DNA of 64,000 bases from Ahaetulla prasina (taxonomy: Eukaryota > Chordata > Lepidosauria > Squamata > Colubridae), in NCBI RefSeq assembly GCF_028640845.1, contig NC_080546.1:33673520-33737519 (forward strand), given 5' to 3'. The position numbers were made by a program, and so were the translations under genes. A model generated the notes under the pieces. That model did not search any database and had not been told where the DNA came from. It saw only the letters and a program-made list of their open reading frames with translations. Shown here one piece after another: positions 1 through 10,265 of the stretch (position 1 is the first letter of the stretch; each line of letters starts with the position of its first letter).

Positions 1-454
1 ATAAGGCAAAGAGCCCTTCATAAATTTGAAAATTTTGTAAAACATTTGCAAATGTTTTATAGGCTGTGTTGCATAGCAATAGTCATAATGCATTTCCAAG
101 GTCACAACTCCTTTTTCTAAAACTCCTTCAGACATGATTGCCAAAATTAGGTGACACTATTTCTTATCATTAGTAAAGGCCCTAAAATTGACCTAGCATT
201 GTTTAAGAAACTAATTCTTTCAAATTTTTGTTGAAATATAGTGGAAGAACTGAAAATCCTGGTCTTGGCTAAGTGGGTGGTGCAGCCAACTGTTTTGCAT
301 AATCCCCTTGTAAGGGTTCTTACTATCCCCATCTTCACTGAAGTGAGGATCCTACCTGCCAAAATGTACTCTATGGTCCTAGAGATGCTAAAGATGTAAA
401 GGTGCTAATATGTGCACAGATGCAAGGAGCATTACTTGAATACTTTCTTTGTAT
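1..454. other. AT-rich non-coding stretch, no feature recognised
   Basis: I see no convincing gene or repeat in this stretch. One short minus-strand open frame exists, but it has no recognisable motif and fits chance. The last eight bases (447-454, CTTTGTAT) are the left target duplication of the next element. Confidence 0.5.
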
Positions 455-763
455 CAGGGGTGAAATGATCCTGCTACTGCCGATCCAGTAGCGATGGCAG
501 CGGGTGGTTTGGAGAACCGGTAGTAAAAATCCCTACACCCCCCACCCACCCCATGCCCAGCTAAGCCACACAATCGTCAGAGCCTCTTCAGCCGAATAGG
601 TTGTTAAAAAATCCTTTTAAAAGTAAAAAAAAAAGATTGCATGCCACAGCTGATTACACCCCGCCCCCCGCACACTGTTCTACTTACCGCATGCCCCCTT
701 TTGCCATGCACTGCGCGCATGCACCTCGCATTTGGAAGTAAACCGATTCAGATTTCACCACTG
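455..763. mobile_element. hAT-like MITE, 309 bp, with perfect 8-bp target duplication
   Basis: The element starts CAGGGGTGAAAT and ends ATTTCACCACTG, which are imperfect inverted repeats of one another. It is flanked by CTTTGTAT at 447-454 and again at 764-771, an exact 8-bp duplication as expected for hAT transposition. The interior contains the recurrent phrase GAGAACCGGTAGTAAAAA and a GC-rich part with CpGs, and has no reading frame that could be a transposase, so it is non-autonomous. Part of the interior (about 555-650) resembles the interior of the element at 48387 in opposite orientation, so the two belong to one family. Confidence 0.85.
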
Positions 764-778
764 CTTTGTATGGCATAC

Positions 779-857
779 AAACATACACATGTACATATAC
801 ATATATATGTATATACATACATACATACATACATACAGAGAGAGAGAGAGAGAGATC
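779..857. repeat. (ACAT)n / (TA)n / (GA)n compound microsatellite
   Basis: An ATAC/ACAT tetranucleotide tract passes into an alternating GA tract of about ten repeats. The open frames that run through it on both strands (rich in Tyr-Ile-His and in Arg-Glu) are products of the repeat and not genes. Confidence 0.9.
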
Positions 858-1391
858 CATTAATGGAACAGACATATTGTTTCTTCATTGGCATTTATTG
901 CTTCATCTTACATTTCCTTGAAATTGTTTTAGGATATGTATTGCACAATTCTGCTTCTTTGAAATCTTTTCAAATACCATTACTAATACTTTCAATTTTC
1001 AGTTGCGGTAGCAGAGTTTGCAATATCTTCTTTAAAAAGTAATGCTCCTTTCCCAGAATGTCTAATCCTATTTCAAACTACCCAAGCTAATCTATACAGA
1101 AAGTCATTAGATCAAAATCCAAGGCCTTAAAAAATAGCAAACCAGATTGATATGACTATTGATAATTATATCTAAGTCTAGGGTTAAGTACATGAAAATG
1201 ATCAGCAATGGCTATATACATTTGGTAGAATAACTCTAAATTATATTAACTGCTGAATACACCTCTTGGATCTGTATATTTTTGGCTTTAGCTAATCCCA
1301 TGTGACTGAAGTCAATTTTCACAATACCATTTCTTTTCCAGTTACTACTATTGCTTCTGAAACAAAAATAGATATTTATATGGTGCTAATG
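858..1391. other. AT-rich non-coding stretch, no feature recognised
   Basis: No gene, RNA gene or recognisable repeat was seen between the microsatellite and the target duplication of gypsy copy A. Confidence 0.5.
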
Positions 1392-1396
1392 ATAAT

Positions 1397-1585
1397 TGTT
1401 AGGTTCGGGAAGTAACGAGGCTGGAGACCAGGGTAGTGACAACAGCTCTTTAATATATGGTGAACCCAGCAACAGGCTGGGCGAAAACCCTCTCCTTTTA
1501 TACAGTTCTGTTGGAGGTTTTGACCAATCAGCAACGTGCTGATTTCCCGCTCAAATATTTAAAGGTACAACACTAATACATAACA
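1397..1585 (-). repeat. 3' LTR of gypsy copy A
   Basis: This 189-bp repeat has the same sequence as 5760-5948. On the minus strand it begins TGTTATGTATTAG and ends CGAACCTAACA. It lies directly after the polypurine tract on the minus strand, so it is the 3' LTR. It contains a TATAAAAGG box and an ATTAAAG poly(A)-signal-like motif in minus orientation. Confidence 0.95.
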
Positions 1586-1600
1586 CTCCTCCCCTCCCAG
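1586..1600 (-). promoter_or_regulatory. Polypurine tract of gypsy copy A
   Basis: On the minus strand this reads CTGGGAGGGGAGGAG and abuts the 3' LTR. It is the expected plus-strand DNA primer for an LTR element, and the same motif precedes the 3' LTRs of copies B and C. Confidence 0.85.
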
Positions 1601-1637
1601 AAAACACTTTGCCTCTATTTACATAAATATTTACATG

Positions 1638-2836
1638 TTATTTTTCGACGTAGTCACGCAAATAACCTGGGCGTCTCCTAGTCCTTTCTGACCTGCGCGG
1701 TTCAGTTCTGGGTGGTGTTTTGAGCTGGTCGGAGGGGCTGTTTTCTCCTCCCAGCACTTTCTCTGGGCCAACGGGCTCCGGATTATTGGCCGACTCTTTT
1801 TCTTGGCCATCGGGCCTTGGATTACTTTTTTCAATTTCCCTGCCGCTTCCCTCGGGAACCTGATGGCGTCGCTGGAACTCTGGGATCTCAGCTAAGTCTT
1901 GCGCCTCCCCCGGGTCATTGTTGGCTGTGGAATCAAATTGGTATTGATCATGATATGTTTCATTTGGTTCAGTTTGGTCAGTTATTCGCTTCCTTAACTG
2001 ATCTATGTGGCGCCCACACTCTGTTGTCGGGTAGCTCTACCACGTATGATTTTGGGCCAGTTACTTTAATTATTTGTCCTGTGAGCCAACTAGGGCCGTC
2101 CCCATAGTTTCGAGCCCACACCGGTCGCCTATGCTCATTTCCCTGGTCTTTTCTAGTTTTCCCTTGTAACCCTCTGGTGTGTAATGGGGATTCAAACGGT
2201 CCAGTGGGCACCGGAGTTTCCGTCCCATTAGCAATTCGGCTGGGCTTTTCCCGGTGGCCGTGCTTGGGGTTCTGTGCTGGACGGCTAGGAAAAAGTCTAT
2301 TTTGTTTGCCAGTCACCTGGCTTTAGCCTGGACAATGCCTCCTTAGCGCCCGGACGGAACGCTCTGCAAGGCCATTCGACGAGGGTGAAAAGGCGCAGAG
2401 AGGGCATGTCGGATGCCTTCCTCTGCCAGGTATTCTTCAAACTGGGCTGCCGTGAATTGAGGCTCATTGTCGGACACCAGAGTGTCCGCAACCCGTGAGT
2501 TGCGAATAGGTGGCGCAGGGTTGCGATTACTGCTTCGGCCGTAGTGGATTTCATGAGTATGACCTCCAACCATTTGGAAAATGCATCCACAACTATTAGG
2601 AATGTTTGGCCGTGAAAAGGGCCAGCAAAATCAATGTGGATTCTTGACCAGGGCCCTTGGGGCTTTTCCCATTCTCTGACTGGGGCCGTTGGGGGTAGAG
2701 GTCTGGATTCTTGGCAAGCCTGACATTTCCCTACCCTCTCAGCAATCTCTGCGTCCATGAGTGGCCACCATACATAGCTTCTGGCTAACCCCTTCATCCT
2801 TACGATCCCTGGGTGACCCTCGTGGAGGAGGTCCAA
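1638..2836 (-). pseudogene. Gypsy copy A integrase, frameshifted
   Basis: Integrase inserts the DNA copy into the host chromosome. The frame at 2836-2297 begins with the zinc-binding region (HEGHPGIVRMKG, then CQACQ), followed by the first catalytic Asp in HIDFAGPF. The second catalytic region is read in another frame at 2573-2343, where copy C has DNGPQFT but copy A reads DNEPQFT. A third overlapping frame (2316-1978) carries the C-terminal GPKSYVVELP module. The stop matching that of copy C is at 1638-1640. At least two frame changes are needed to cover the domain, so the copy as given cannot make a full integrase. Copy C shows the domains less interrupted. Confidence 0.85.
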
Positions 2837-4370
2837 TACCTTTCCCTTAACTTTTCAGGAATTATTACACGATCACCCCATAACAGACACCCCCCTTGAG
2901 CCGAGAGCTCATCTCGTTTTTTGACAAATTCTTTGAACCTTTCGCCCGGCGCAGCGGGCCACCCTCTCTGTACCCAACCGAGTACAGTCCTTAACACAAT
3001 GTCCCGGTATGATGCCCGAGCCACTTCCTTAGATGTGACTGGGCCAGAGTCCAAAGAGTCAATAAGTAGGATGGGTGTCCCCGGAGTGGGGTCTTCGGTC
3101 GCCCCAGGTAGTGGGCATCGGCTTAACGCGTCTGCATGCCCCACTTCTTTTCCTGGTCGATGTTGCAGCTTGTACGAATAAGCGGCTAAGAATATAGTCC
3201 ATCGGGTCAATCGCGGCGAAAGTGCCACAGGCGTTGGGCGGTCGCCAGCCAGTATTCCTAGTAGCGGTCTGTGGTCAGTCACGATTTCGAAATTCCGCCC
3301 AAAGACATACTCGTGGAATTTCTTGACCCCTGACACAATGGCTAGTGCTTCTTTGTCTAATTGGCTGTAGTTCCTCTCTGGGGAGGACATCGTTCTCGAG
3401 TAGAACGCTATGGGGGCTTCTGTGCCGTTTGGAAGTCTATGGCTGAGTACAGCCCCCACCCCATAAGGGGAGGCGCCGCAAACCAACACTAGGGGTAATG
3501 AGTCGTGATATTGGATGAGCAGGCTATCACTTGAGAGCAGGTTCTTTACTGCTTCAAAAGCCCTATTTTCTGACTTTCCCAAGACCAAACAGTATTTTTC
3601 CTAAGAGCCTATGCAGCGGTTCCAACGGTTGCTTTGTTCTTTAAAAGACCGTAAAAATTAACCAATCCCAGGAATGCCTGCAGCTCTGCTTTGTTTTTGG
3701 GCGCTGGAGCCTTCTAATTGCCTTAACCTTGCTCTCAGTAGGGTGAATTCCTTTCTTGTCTATCCGTAGCCCAAGAAATCGACGGATTCGACCCCTATCT
3801 GGCATTTGTTTGTCTTGACTTTTAACCCGCTGTCCGGAAAATGCTCAAGACCTTTCTTAACCGCCTCCCCAGTTCCTCCATGTTTTCCCTGAAATTAGGA
3901 CATCATCAAGTAAGGAACTACCCTGGGAGCCCCTGCAGTAGTCGTTCCATCAGGTTTTGGAACAGCCCTGGTGCCACACTGACCCCAAATTGTAATCGGT
4001 GCACTTGAAGGCACCCCTGTGCGCCACAATCGCTTGGGCTTCGCCAGCGGGCGCTACTGGCAGTTGTTGGTAGGCTTGGGCCAAGTCTAACTTTGCAAAG
4101 ACTTGCCTTGCCCCAAAGAGTGCAATAAGTGTTGCACCACGGAACCGGTAAGCGCTTTTCTGTAAGGCTTTGTTAAGCCGCCTTGTAGTCAGCGCAAATT
4201 TAATTGACCCGTCCGGTTTTATGGGGTGACGATTGGCGCCTCCCACTTTGCGTGATCGACTGGCACCAAGATCCCTTGATTAATGAGCTTATCCAGCTCC
4301 TTATCAATTTTTGGTTTTAGGGCAAAAGGGACTCTCCTCGCCTTAAGCCTAATGGGGGCTACCTGGGGGT
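2837..4370 (-). pseudogene. Gypsy copy A reverse transcriptase and RNase H, frameshifted
   Basis: Reverse transcriptase copies the element RNA and RNase H removes the RNA strand. The frame at 4246-3950 shows RT finger/palm sequence (KFALTTRR, then [15 protein letters not shown]). The polymerase motif that reads YFDDV in copy C lies near 3880-3920, where a base is missing so that the frame is lost. RNase H lies in the frame 3588-2800 with SPYGVGAVLSHRLPNG, RNYSQLDKEALAIV and TDHRPLLGIL. The conserved Asp of the first RNase H motif is Gly here (VCGASPYG instead of VCDASPYG in copy C). Several single-base length differences from copy C fall in runs of one base. Confidence 0.85.
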
Positions 4371-5662
4371 CTAAGTTGAAGGAAATAGGGGTCCCTTGTA
4401 CTTGCCCAGGCAGTCCTTGAAGACATCTTCGAACTCGTTAAAGAGAATGTCTTTCAGGTTACAGTCACTTCGGTAGATGCCAGTCACTCGCATGCCCAGG
4501 GCACGAAACCAGTCTAGTCCCAACAGACTGGGCAGAGTTCCTGCGACGAGCGTGATGGGCAGGGTCTTGTTATGTGGACCATACTCGACTCGGACGGAGG
4601 TGGTCCTCGAACAGGGATGCGATTCCCTGGTAGTCGTGGCACTCGTAGCCGTTGTGCTTGCAGGTGGCGCCGCGACGGACGGCAGCGACTTCGCCAGAGT
4701 GTCCCAGGACATGATGGTGATCGCTGATCCCGTGTCTACTTCAAGCCTGCACCGCATCTCTATCTTGGGCTTTGTGAAGATCTTCTTCTCCACTTTGGTT
4801 GAGGCGCGCCTATAATGACAGTCGCTTGGTTAGACTTCGCGCTTTCTTGTTTGAACCAATCGCGGGCCGCCTTTCCGGTTCCGCTTTGATTGGCCGATTT
4901 GAATTTTCGGCGGAAGGTTGGGCCGCCTGCAGACCTGAGCTAAGTGCCCTTTCTTCCCACACCGCCGCATGTTGCGCTTTAAACCTGCAGCGTTGGCGCT
5001 GGTGCTGCCCTCCGCAGCTTCCGTGACTCGCCACGGTCCTCAATGTCGCTTTCGGTCCGCAGACCCTTCCTCATCTCGCCTCACCTTCGGATTCGGACTG
5101 AATCTCCTCCTGGTGTACTGGCGCTGGCTTTGCGCCGCCTTTGGATTGAAGAGGCTTTTGCAGGTCTCTGCTGCTTTAGTAGACATTTCGTGCTCTGGCT
5201 TCGCCCAGAGCGTGGCTAGTGTCAGGTTGCTCTTGGCTAGCAGTCGCCGCCAGACGGATGTCCTTGACCTCGGATGAGTTGCTCGAGTAGCACCTCGCCC
5301 AGGTCTCGTATCCGCAGTCCTTGGACGCCTTCTTAAAGCGCCATGTAGTCACCGATGGACTCGCCTCCATCTGTCTACGCTCCGAATTCAAACCGCTGCA
5401 CGTATTTGGACGGCGCCGGCGAAATGGTTCTTCAGCAAAGTCTGCAGAGTCGGCCACGATACCGATTGTATCGGCGTTGGCTCTGCCAGGGCTTCCGCAA
5501 TCTCGATGACCTCCGCCCACAATGGCTTAAGAAGTAAGCCCGCTTATGGTTATCAGGGATTCCCTGTAGTTCGTTGGCTTCTAGAAAGCTTTCGAAACGG
5601 GTCATATACGTTCCCCATTTCTCCTTGACCGGGTTGTACGGTGCGGGTGGCGTGTTTGCCAT
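4371..5662 (-). pseudogene. Gypsy copy A gag and protease, frameshifted
   Basis: Gag is the structural capsid/nucleocapsid protein and the protease matures it. The start codon at 5662 opens MANTPPAPYNP, the same start as in copy C, 79 bp beyond the primer site. The frame stops at 5432 after a shift. A zinc-knuckle part (CGGQHQRQRC) is seen at 5043-4810. The aspartic protease active site EVDTGSAITIMSWDTL is in the frame 4793-4371, which continues past LPSLLGLDWFRALGM, the second conserved protease region. At least four frame changes separate these parts. Confidence 0.85.
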
Positions 5663-5740
5663 TTCCGCGTTTCTGCCCTGAGTTTGCTGGGTTCGGAACT
5701 ATCGTGCTTCAGCTCGGTTCTGGTTCTCCTTAGCCTCGAG

Positions 5741-5758
5741 ATCCCACCTTCGTCGCCA
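5741..5758 (-). promoter_or_regulatory. Primer binding site of gypsy copy A
   Basis: On the minus strand this reads TGGCGACGAAGGTGGGAT, one base from the end of the 5' LTR. TGG matches the CCA end of a tRNA. From memory, the rest resembles the 3' end of tRNA-Ser(GCU) with about two mismatches. The tRNA identity is an inference. Confidence 0.7.
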
Positions 5759-5759
5759 A

Positions 5760-5948
5760 TGTTAGGTTCGGGAAGTAACGAGGCTGGAGACCAGGGTAGT
5801 GACAACAGCTCTTTAATATATGGTGAACCCAGCAACAGGCTGGGCGAAAACCCTCTCCTTTTATACAGTTCTGTTGGAGGTTTTGACCAATCAGCAACGT
5901 GCTGATTTCCCGCTCAAATATTTAAAGGTACAACACTAATACATAACA
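5760..5948 (-). repeat. 5' LTR of gypsy copy A
   Basis: This 189-bp LTR appears identical to 1397-1585. It lies next to the primer binding site and upstream of gag on the minus strand, so it is the 5' LTR and should hold the element promoter (TATAAAAGG in minus orientation). Confidence 0.95.
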
Positions 5949-5953
5949 ATAAT

Positions 5954-6295
5954 GGTACGTGAGAAAGGCCTTGAGAATTGCTGCTTAAGGAATGGTCAGA
6001 TAAGAGAGGGAATAGTCTGCAGTTGTATAATCTGATGAGAAAGAGGCTGAGGGCCGACCCTCCCAAGCTTCTTAGGCCCTTAAAGAGGCAGCAGGAGGTT
6101 TGTACTTTCAGACTGTTGGAAGGAAAATCCATCTGGTTCTGTTCAAAGCTGGGAGAAAGACATTGGAAATAACGTGGAGGGTGATTGGAAAGAAAGATTC
6201 TGCTTATTAGTGAACAGAACCACCAGGGTTTGGGGTTCTAGGGCAGCTGATAAAATGGTTGAATAAGTGGATGGATCTTTATTATATAATATATT
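5954..6295. other. Non-coding stretch, no feature recognised
   Basis: Short open frames on both strands show no known motif. It is part of the sequence into which gypsy copy A inserted. Confidence 0.45.
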
Positions 6296-6640
6296 TATTA
6301 TTGGTGGGACAGTCCCGCTTTTTAATAATTTGTCCCGCATCCCGCAGCATTTCAAAAAAGTCCCGATTTTTTTTCACTCCCATTCCGAAAATGGGAGGCG
6401 GCAATGCAAGAGGAGGAGGAGGAGGAGGTGGAGAAGGGGGAGTGGTGAAGGGACTGCAAGATCCCCCGCTGCCTGGAAGAGCCGAGAGGAGAGCCAAGCC
6501 TGCCTGGAAGAGCCGAGAAGCAGCAGCCGCTCTTCCTCCTTCAGCCAGGTGGCAAGACTCAGCGCGCATGCGCAGCCCCCCTGCCCCCCAGTCAATGGTG
6601 TCCTGCTTTGCCATCACTGAAATCTGGTCACTTTAATCTT
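6296..6640. repeat. GC-rich repeat-like segment with GTCCCG motifs
   Basis: The segment stands out from its AT-rich surroundings. It opens with TGGTGGGACAGTCCCGC and repeated GTCCCG words, then has a GGA-rich run (about 6409-6440), a duplicated phrase GCCTGGAAGAGCCGAGA (near 6469 and 6502), CpGs and CGCGCATGCGCA, and ends near CTGAAATCTGGTCAC. I take it as a fragment of an interspersed repeat, perhaps a DNA transposon, because such GTCCCG phrases recur in reptile genomes as I remember them. Three overlapping open frames of 111-125 residues run through it, but they are low-complexity and lie on both strands. It could instead be a small CpG-rich regulatory region. Confidence 0.4.
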
Positions 6641-7494
6641 TATAGGGGTCTGTGACTTTGAACTTTGAACTGTGCAATGAAGGGACTTGTTTTCTGAAAG
6701 GGTGTTGGGCAATTCCTATTGTGGCTAAGGTCTTTCGTCCTGTGTTGGATCTTGGGTGCAGGGCTACTTGTTCTAATCCTAACGTTCTGCCTTTGTTAGC
6801 TGTCAAACTTTGCTGCAAGGAGTTTTGAAATATCCTGTTTTGAATGGATTTCTGCTGGCGGTATTTGTTTTGCTTATGAATGGAGCCATCTAGATAGTTG
6901 GCTTCCTCTTTCAATAAGCTCTTTATCTCCTTCAATGACTGGGGGCTGCTTTCTGCCTCTAAAACATGTTTCTCCATTTCTCCTGTAGGGAAATATAATA
7001 TTCTGCCTTTTTAATATTTCCCAAAATATTTCATTCTTCGGGTGGTGGTGGGGCTTCCCACAGGACTTACAAGATTCTATTAATGCAGCCTTAGAATAAA
7101 GTATGGGTTTTTGAGGGAGATAGGAGGTTAAGAAATATGACATAAATAAAGTAAAATAAATAAATAAAAATTAAATCATCTAGTCATGTTTCCTATCTGA
7201 TTTACCTGGAAAGTTGACAAATAGCAATATTGTTTAATATTTCACACTTTTTAACTGCCAATTTCTAGTCCGTGGAATGCTTTAAGCCTCACTTCTTGAA
7301 ACATGAAGGTCTTTGCACTGGACAATTTGAGGCCAGATTTATGGCCTTCCTGAATTTTTTTGACATTATACCACGAAGGTAAGCTTTAATCAGTATACCA
7401 GGTTTCCTTATAATTTAACAGTTAGAGTCAGTAGATTTACTCAACACACAAACACACTAAATAAACCCTATAACAAAGATGAAGTATGTTCTGC
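6641..7494. other. AT-rich non-coding stretch
   Basis: Contains a short (AAAT)n tract at about 7143-7168. Two minus-strand open frames (6633-6977 and 6874-7143) have no recognisable domain. No gene is supported. Confidence 0.45.
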
Positions 7495-7502
7495 CTTTAC
7501 AT

Positions 7503-7950
7503 CAGTGGTGGAATTCAATTTTTTTTACTACCGGTTCTGTGGGCGTGGCTTGGTGGTCGTGGCAGGGGAAGGAGCCGGTTTAGCTCTGCCTGGTAAGGCC
7601 TGTTATTAAGAACACAAAGCCTGCAATTACTGCAGGTTCGAGCCCGGCCCAAGGTTGACTCAGCCTTCCATCCTTTATAAGGTAGGTAAAATGAGGACCC
7701 AGATTGTTGGGGGCAATAAAAGTTGACTTTGTATATAATATACAAATGGATGAAGACTATTGCTTAACACAATGTAAGCTGCCCTGAGTCTTCAGAGAAG
7801 GGCGGGATATAAATTCAAAAAAAAAAAAAATCTCCATTCCCACCCCACTCTGGGACCAGCCAGAGGTGGTATTTGCTGGTTCTCTGAACTACTCAAAATT
7901 TCTGCTCCTGGTTCTCAGAACCTGTCAGAACCTGCTGAATTTCACCCCTA
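7503..7950. mobile_element. hAT-like MITE with exact 8-bp target duplication, interrupted by a SINE
   Basis: The left end reads CAGTGGTGGAATTCAA and the right end CTGAATTTCACCCCTA. CTTTACAT flanks both ends (7495-7502 and 7951-7958). The interior is the same as in the elements at 8640, 28489 and 63385: TACTACCGGTTCTGTGGGCG, the repeated words GCGTGGCTTGGTGG, then TCTCCATTCCCACCCC and GTCAGAACCTGCTG. A tRNA-derived SINE occupies 7574-7830. Removing it gives about 190 bp, matching the other copies. Confidence 0.88.
7574..7830 (+). mobile_element. tRNA-derived SINE, inserted in a MITE
   Basis: The 5' part contains an RNA polymerase III B-box-like GGTTCGAGCCC (near 7634) after an A-box-like stretch, so a tRNA origin is likely. 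The body has GGTTGACTCAGCCTTCCATC and GGTAAAATGAGGACCCAG. The 3' part reads AAGCTGCCCTGAGTCTTCAG, then GGGCGGGATATAAATTC, and ends in a run of 14 A. A second copy lies at 30147-30399 in the opposite orientation. It is non-coding and depends on a LINE for movement. Exact 5' end uncertain by several bases. Confidence 0.8.
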
Positions 7951-7958
7951 CTTTACAT

Positions 7959-8631
7959 CCCAAAGAAACATTTTGGATGAAATGGATTAAAGTCTTGGGT
8001 GGGCAGAAAATAACATTTTCTGATATTTTTTGTCATTTTACTTTAGCTGGAGCTACTACTTAATTTTAAAAGTGCATTAACTTTAAGGGGTATATCTATA
8101 AAACTATTTCCTTAGAACTATAAGTTATTGCAGTTTATATTACACAAATTACAGATCTCTATTTGGGTTGCCATCTTTCCATACACGTATCTCAGTATAC
8201 ATTTTTTAAAAAATAAAAATAAAAGAGACCTGTTCTCCATATTTCACTTCCCAGAGATTTATGGTTAATAAAGTAAATGCAAATTCTCCGTGCAAGTCAA
8301 GTCCTGGTTGCTACATGGAAACATGCATGTAATTTTTCTTGATATCAATATAGTAGCAATTTGCCATTGCTTTCTGGATTTCAAATAGATTTAGTTAAAA
8401 AATCTAAATAGAACGTAGACAGAAGGGCAGGATTCATACATAGTATTTTAATGAACTGAGCCATCAAATAAAGTCAAATAAAGCCATCAAATAGAGTCTA
8501 TAATCCAGAAGCAGGCTCCAGAATGTTGTAGAAAGAATTTGACTTTCAGGTGGTCAAGAGAAAATGTTTTGTAAGAGAAGAAGGGACTATAGTTTAGGGC
8601 ATTTTGAATGAGTAACCAGTGAAAGGTTCAG
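7959..8631. other. AT-rich non-coding stretch, no feature recognised
   Basis: No gene or recognisable repeat was seen. The last eight bases before 8640 are the target duplication of the next MITE. Confidence 0.45.
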
Positions 8632-8639
8632 AAGGAGTT

Positions 8640-8841
8640 CAGGGATGCTATTCAGCAGGTTCTGACAGGTTCTGGAGAACCGGTAGTGGAAATTTTGAGT
8701 AGTTTGGAGAACCTGGAAATACCACCTCTGGCTGGCCCTAGAGTGGGGTGGGAATGGTGATTTTGCAATATCCTTCCTCTGCCATGCCCACCAAGCCACA
8801 CCCACAGAACAGGTAGTAAAAAAATTTGAATTCCACCACTG
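8640..8841. mobile_element. hAT-like MITE, 202 bp, with perfect 8-bp target duplication
   Basis: It is the same family as the element at 7503, in the opposite orientation. It starts CAGGGATGCTATTCAGC and ends TTTGAATTCCACCACTG. AAGGAGTT lies at 8632-8639 and again at 8842-8849. The interior carries GGAGAACCGGTAGTGGAAAT and CCATGCCCACCAAGCCACAC. No coding capacity. Confidence 0.88.
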
Positions 8842-8849
8842 AAGGAGTT

Positions 8850-10265
8850 CAAGAAGGTATTTCTTATAGTTTATTTTTTTAAAAAGAAAAAGTTAAGCAA
8901 GCTGTATTAAAGGCAGTAAGTTTAGAATGAGTTGGTTGTTTAGACAAAACAGAGCTCTGTTAAAAATATATATAGAATACATCAAATTGCTTGCATTATT
9001 TTGTGAGCTGAGCAATCCTTTCCTCAAGGTCAGAAACTTAAACATTATATGATGGCAAGAGCTCTCTCTCTGGTATGAGGCTGGTAGAGCACAAGTGAAG
9101 GTATCATTTCTCCCATATGACTTTTTTAAATAAAAGCTTTTTTTTTTTGCCATTGCAAGCAATTGGCAAATTGATAAATGCTGGTCTCAAGATAGACCTA
9201 GATAACCTTAATACAGTTATACAAAATTGCATCAGTAAGATAATAATAGCTCTAAGGCCATTTATATGGTAACTACATTGTCATATCAATCTGTATATCC
9301 TAGCTAAGACCTATGCATTTTCACAAAATATCCAGTTGGGCTTCTACAATATATAATTGATGAATATTTTTATAAGATTGCACAGATAATCACTGATTGC
9401 CTTGTTCTGTAATAGGAAGGACCTACTTCAGTCACGACTAGAAGAATTACTGCACAAATGTTTTAGAAGGAAGAACCTTACGCAGATGGCAATTTTGACA
9501 TGTAGCTTTCTGCATAAGCTTGAACTAAAGCATTTTCAGAATGTTGGAGCTACGTGAAATCATGTAATGAATCTCGAAAGCAGAAGCTCATATGAATCAT
9601 AGCAATCTGCTCTAGAAATGCACTCAAAAACTTCCAGCCTCAAATTCAGTACTGGCATGTATATTATACAATAGTTCATATTCCGAAGGATTTCTTGATA
9701 TTTGCATTACAGCTGTAACATGCTTTTTATTTGGTTTTGAATGTCAAATGTATCTCTTTGGCAAAGAGTATGACAGTAGACAGACCTTTATTTCAGTCGC
9801 CAACCAAGAAAAATACAATGGAAAGATTTCTATTCTGTTTTCCAGAATACTGATATGTTGCACATGGAAGCACAAACATCCATTCATAATCAAAATGATG
9901 TCAAAACAATGGCACATTATTGCGTTATCACAATTAAAGTTCTGCCCTTCAATACTAATTTTATGATGTCACAATCAAGTATGTAATGGGATTTGTGGTG
10001 CCTGCTTTGCTGCTTGCCCATTTCCAGGTGCAGGCTGAATGTCCTTGACTCACCATGAAAGAATGTTGTTATGGCTATATGTCTCACCCTGCCTTCCAGT
10101 TCCCACACATGCCCATCCATCAGGTGTGGCATCCCTGAAGATCCAAAGAAAAAGATGGCCTCCAGGGCTGACAGCCCACCTTGTAGATGCCTGTGCACAA
10201 AGTTTAATAAGTGGATGATGATGAGTTTATTTATATATCAATTTAGGGACCACCTAACTCATTCA
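8850..10265. other. AT-rich non-coding stretch, no feature recognised
   Basis: About 1.4 kb without a supported gene. Short open frames (for example 8893-9162 on minus, 9917-10198 on minus) have no recognisable motif. No repeat was recognised. Confidence 0.45.

Larger units (their letters stand above)
1392..5953 (-). mobile_element. Ty3/gypsy LTR retrotransposon, copy A, complete with LTRs and target duplication
   Basis: The element proper spans 1397-5948 (about 4.55 kb) and is bounded by LTRs that start TG and end CA. The 5-bp target duplication ATAAT lies at 1392-1396 and 5949-5953. In the minus direction the order is 5' LTR, primer binding site, gag with zinc knuckles, aspartic protease, reverse transcriptase, RNase H, integrase, polypurine tract, 3' LTR. 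Protease-RT-RNase H-integrase order places it in Ty3/gypsy (Metaviridae-type) rather than Copia. There is no envelope-like frame and no chromodomain. The closest relative here is copy C (32872-37455), with nearly the same protein sequence. The two LTRs look identical base for base, which suggests a recent insertion, but the coding part is split by several frameshifts. I suspect a mag-like clade from the tRNA-Ser-like primer site; that is inference. Confidence 0.95.

Noticed and set aside
641..1042. Open frame of 133 residues on the plus strand
   Set aside because: It runs through the MITE and the ACAT/GA microsatellite; the protein is low-complexity and has an equally open shadow on the minus strand.
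4799..5537. Plus-strand open frames (62-112 residues) inside gypsy copy A
   Set aside because: These are antisense shadows of the minus-strand gag frame.
6259..6636. Overlapping frames of 111-125 residues in the GC-rich segment, on both strands
   Set aside because: Gly-, Pro- and Arg-rich products caused by base composition. Several frames are open at once and none has a domain.
7630..7645. B-box-like GGTTCGAGCCC as a possible tRNA gene
   Set aside because: There is no cloverleaf around it. The body and the A tail show that it is a tRNA-derived SINE.
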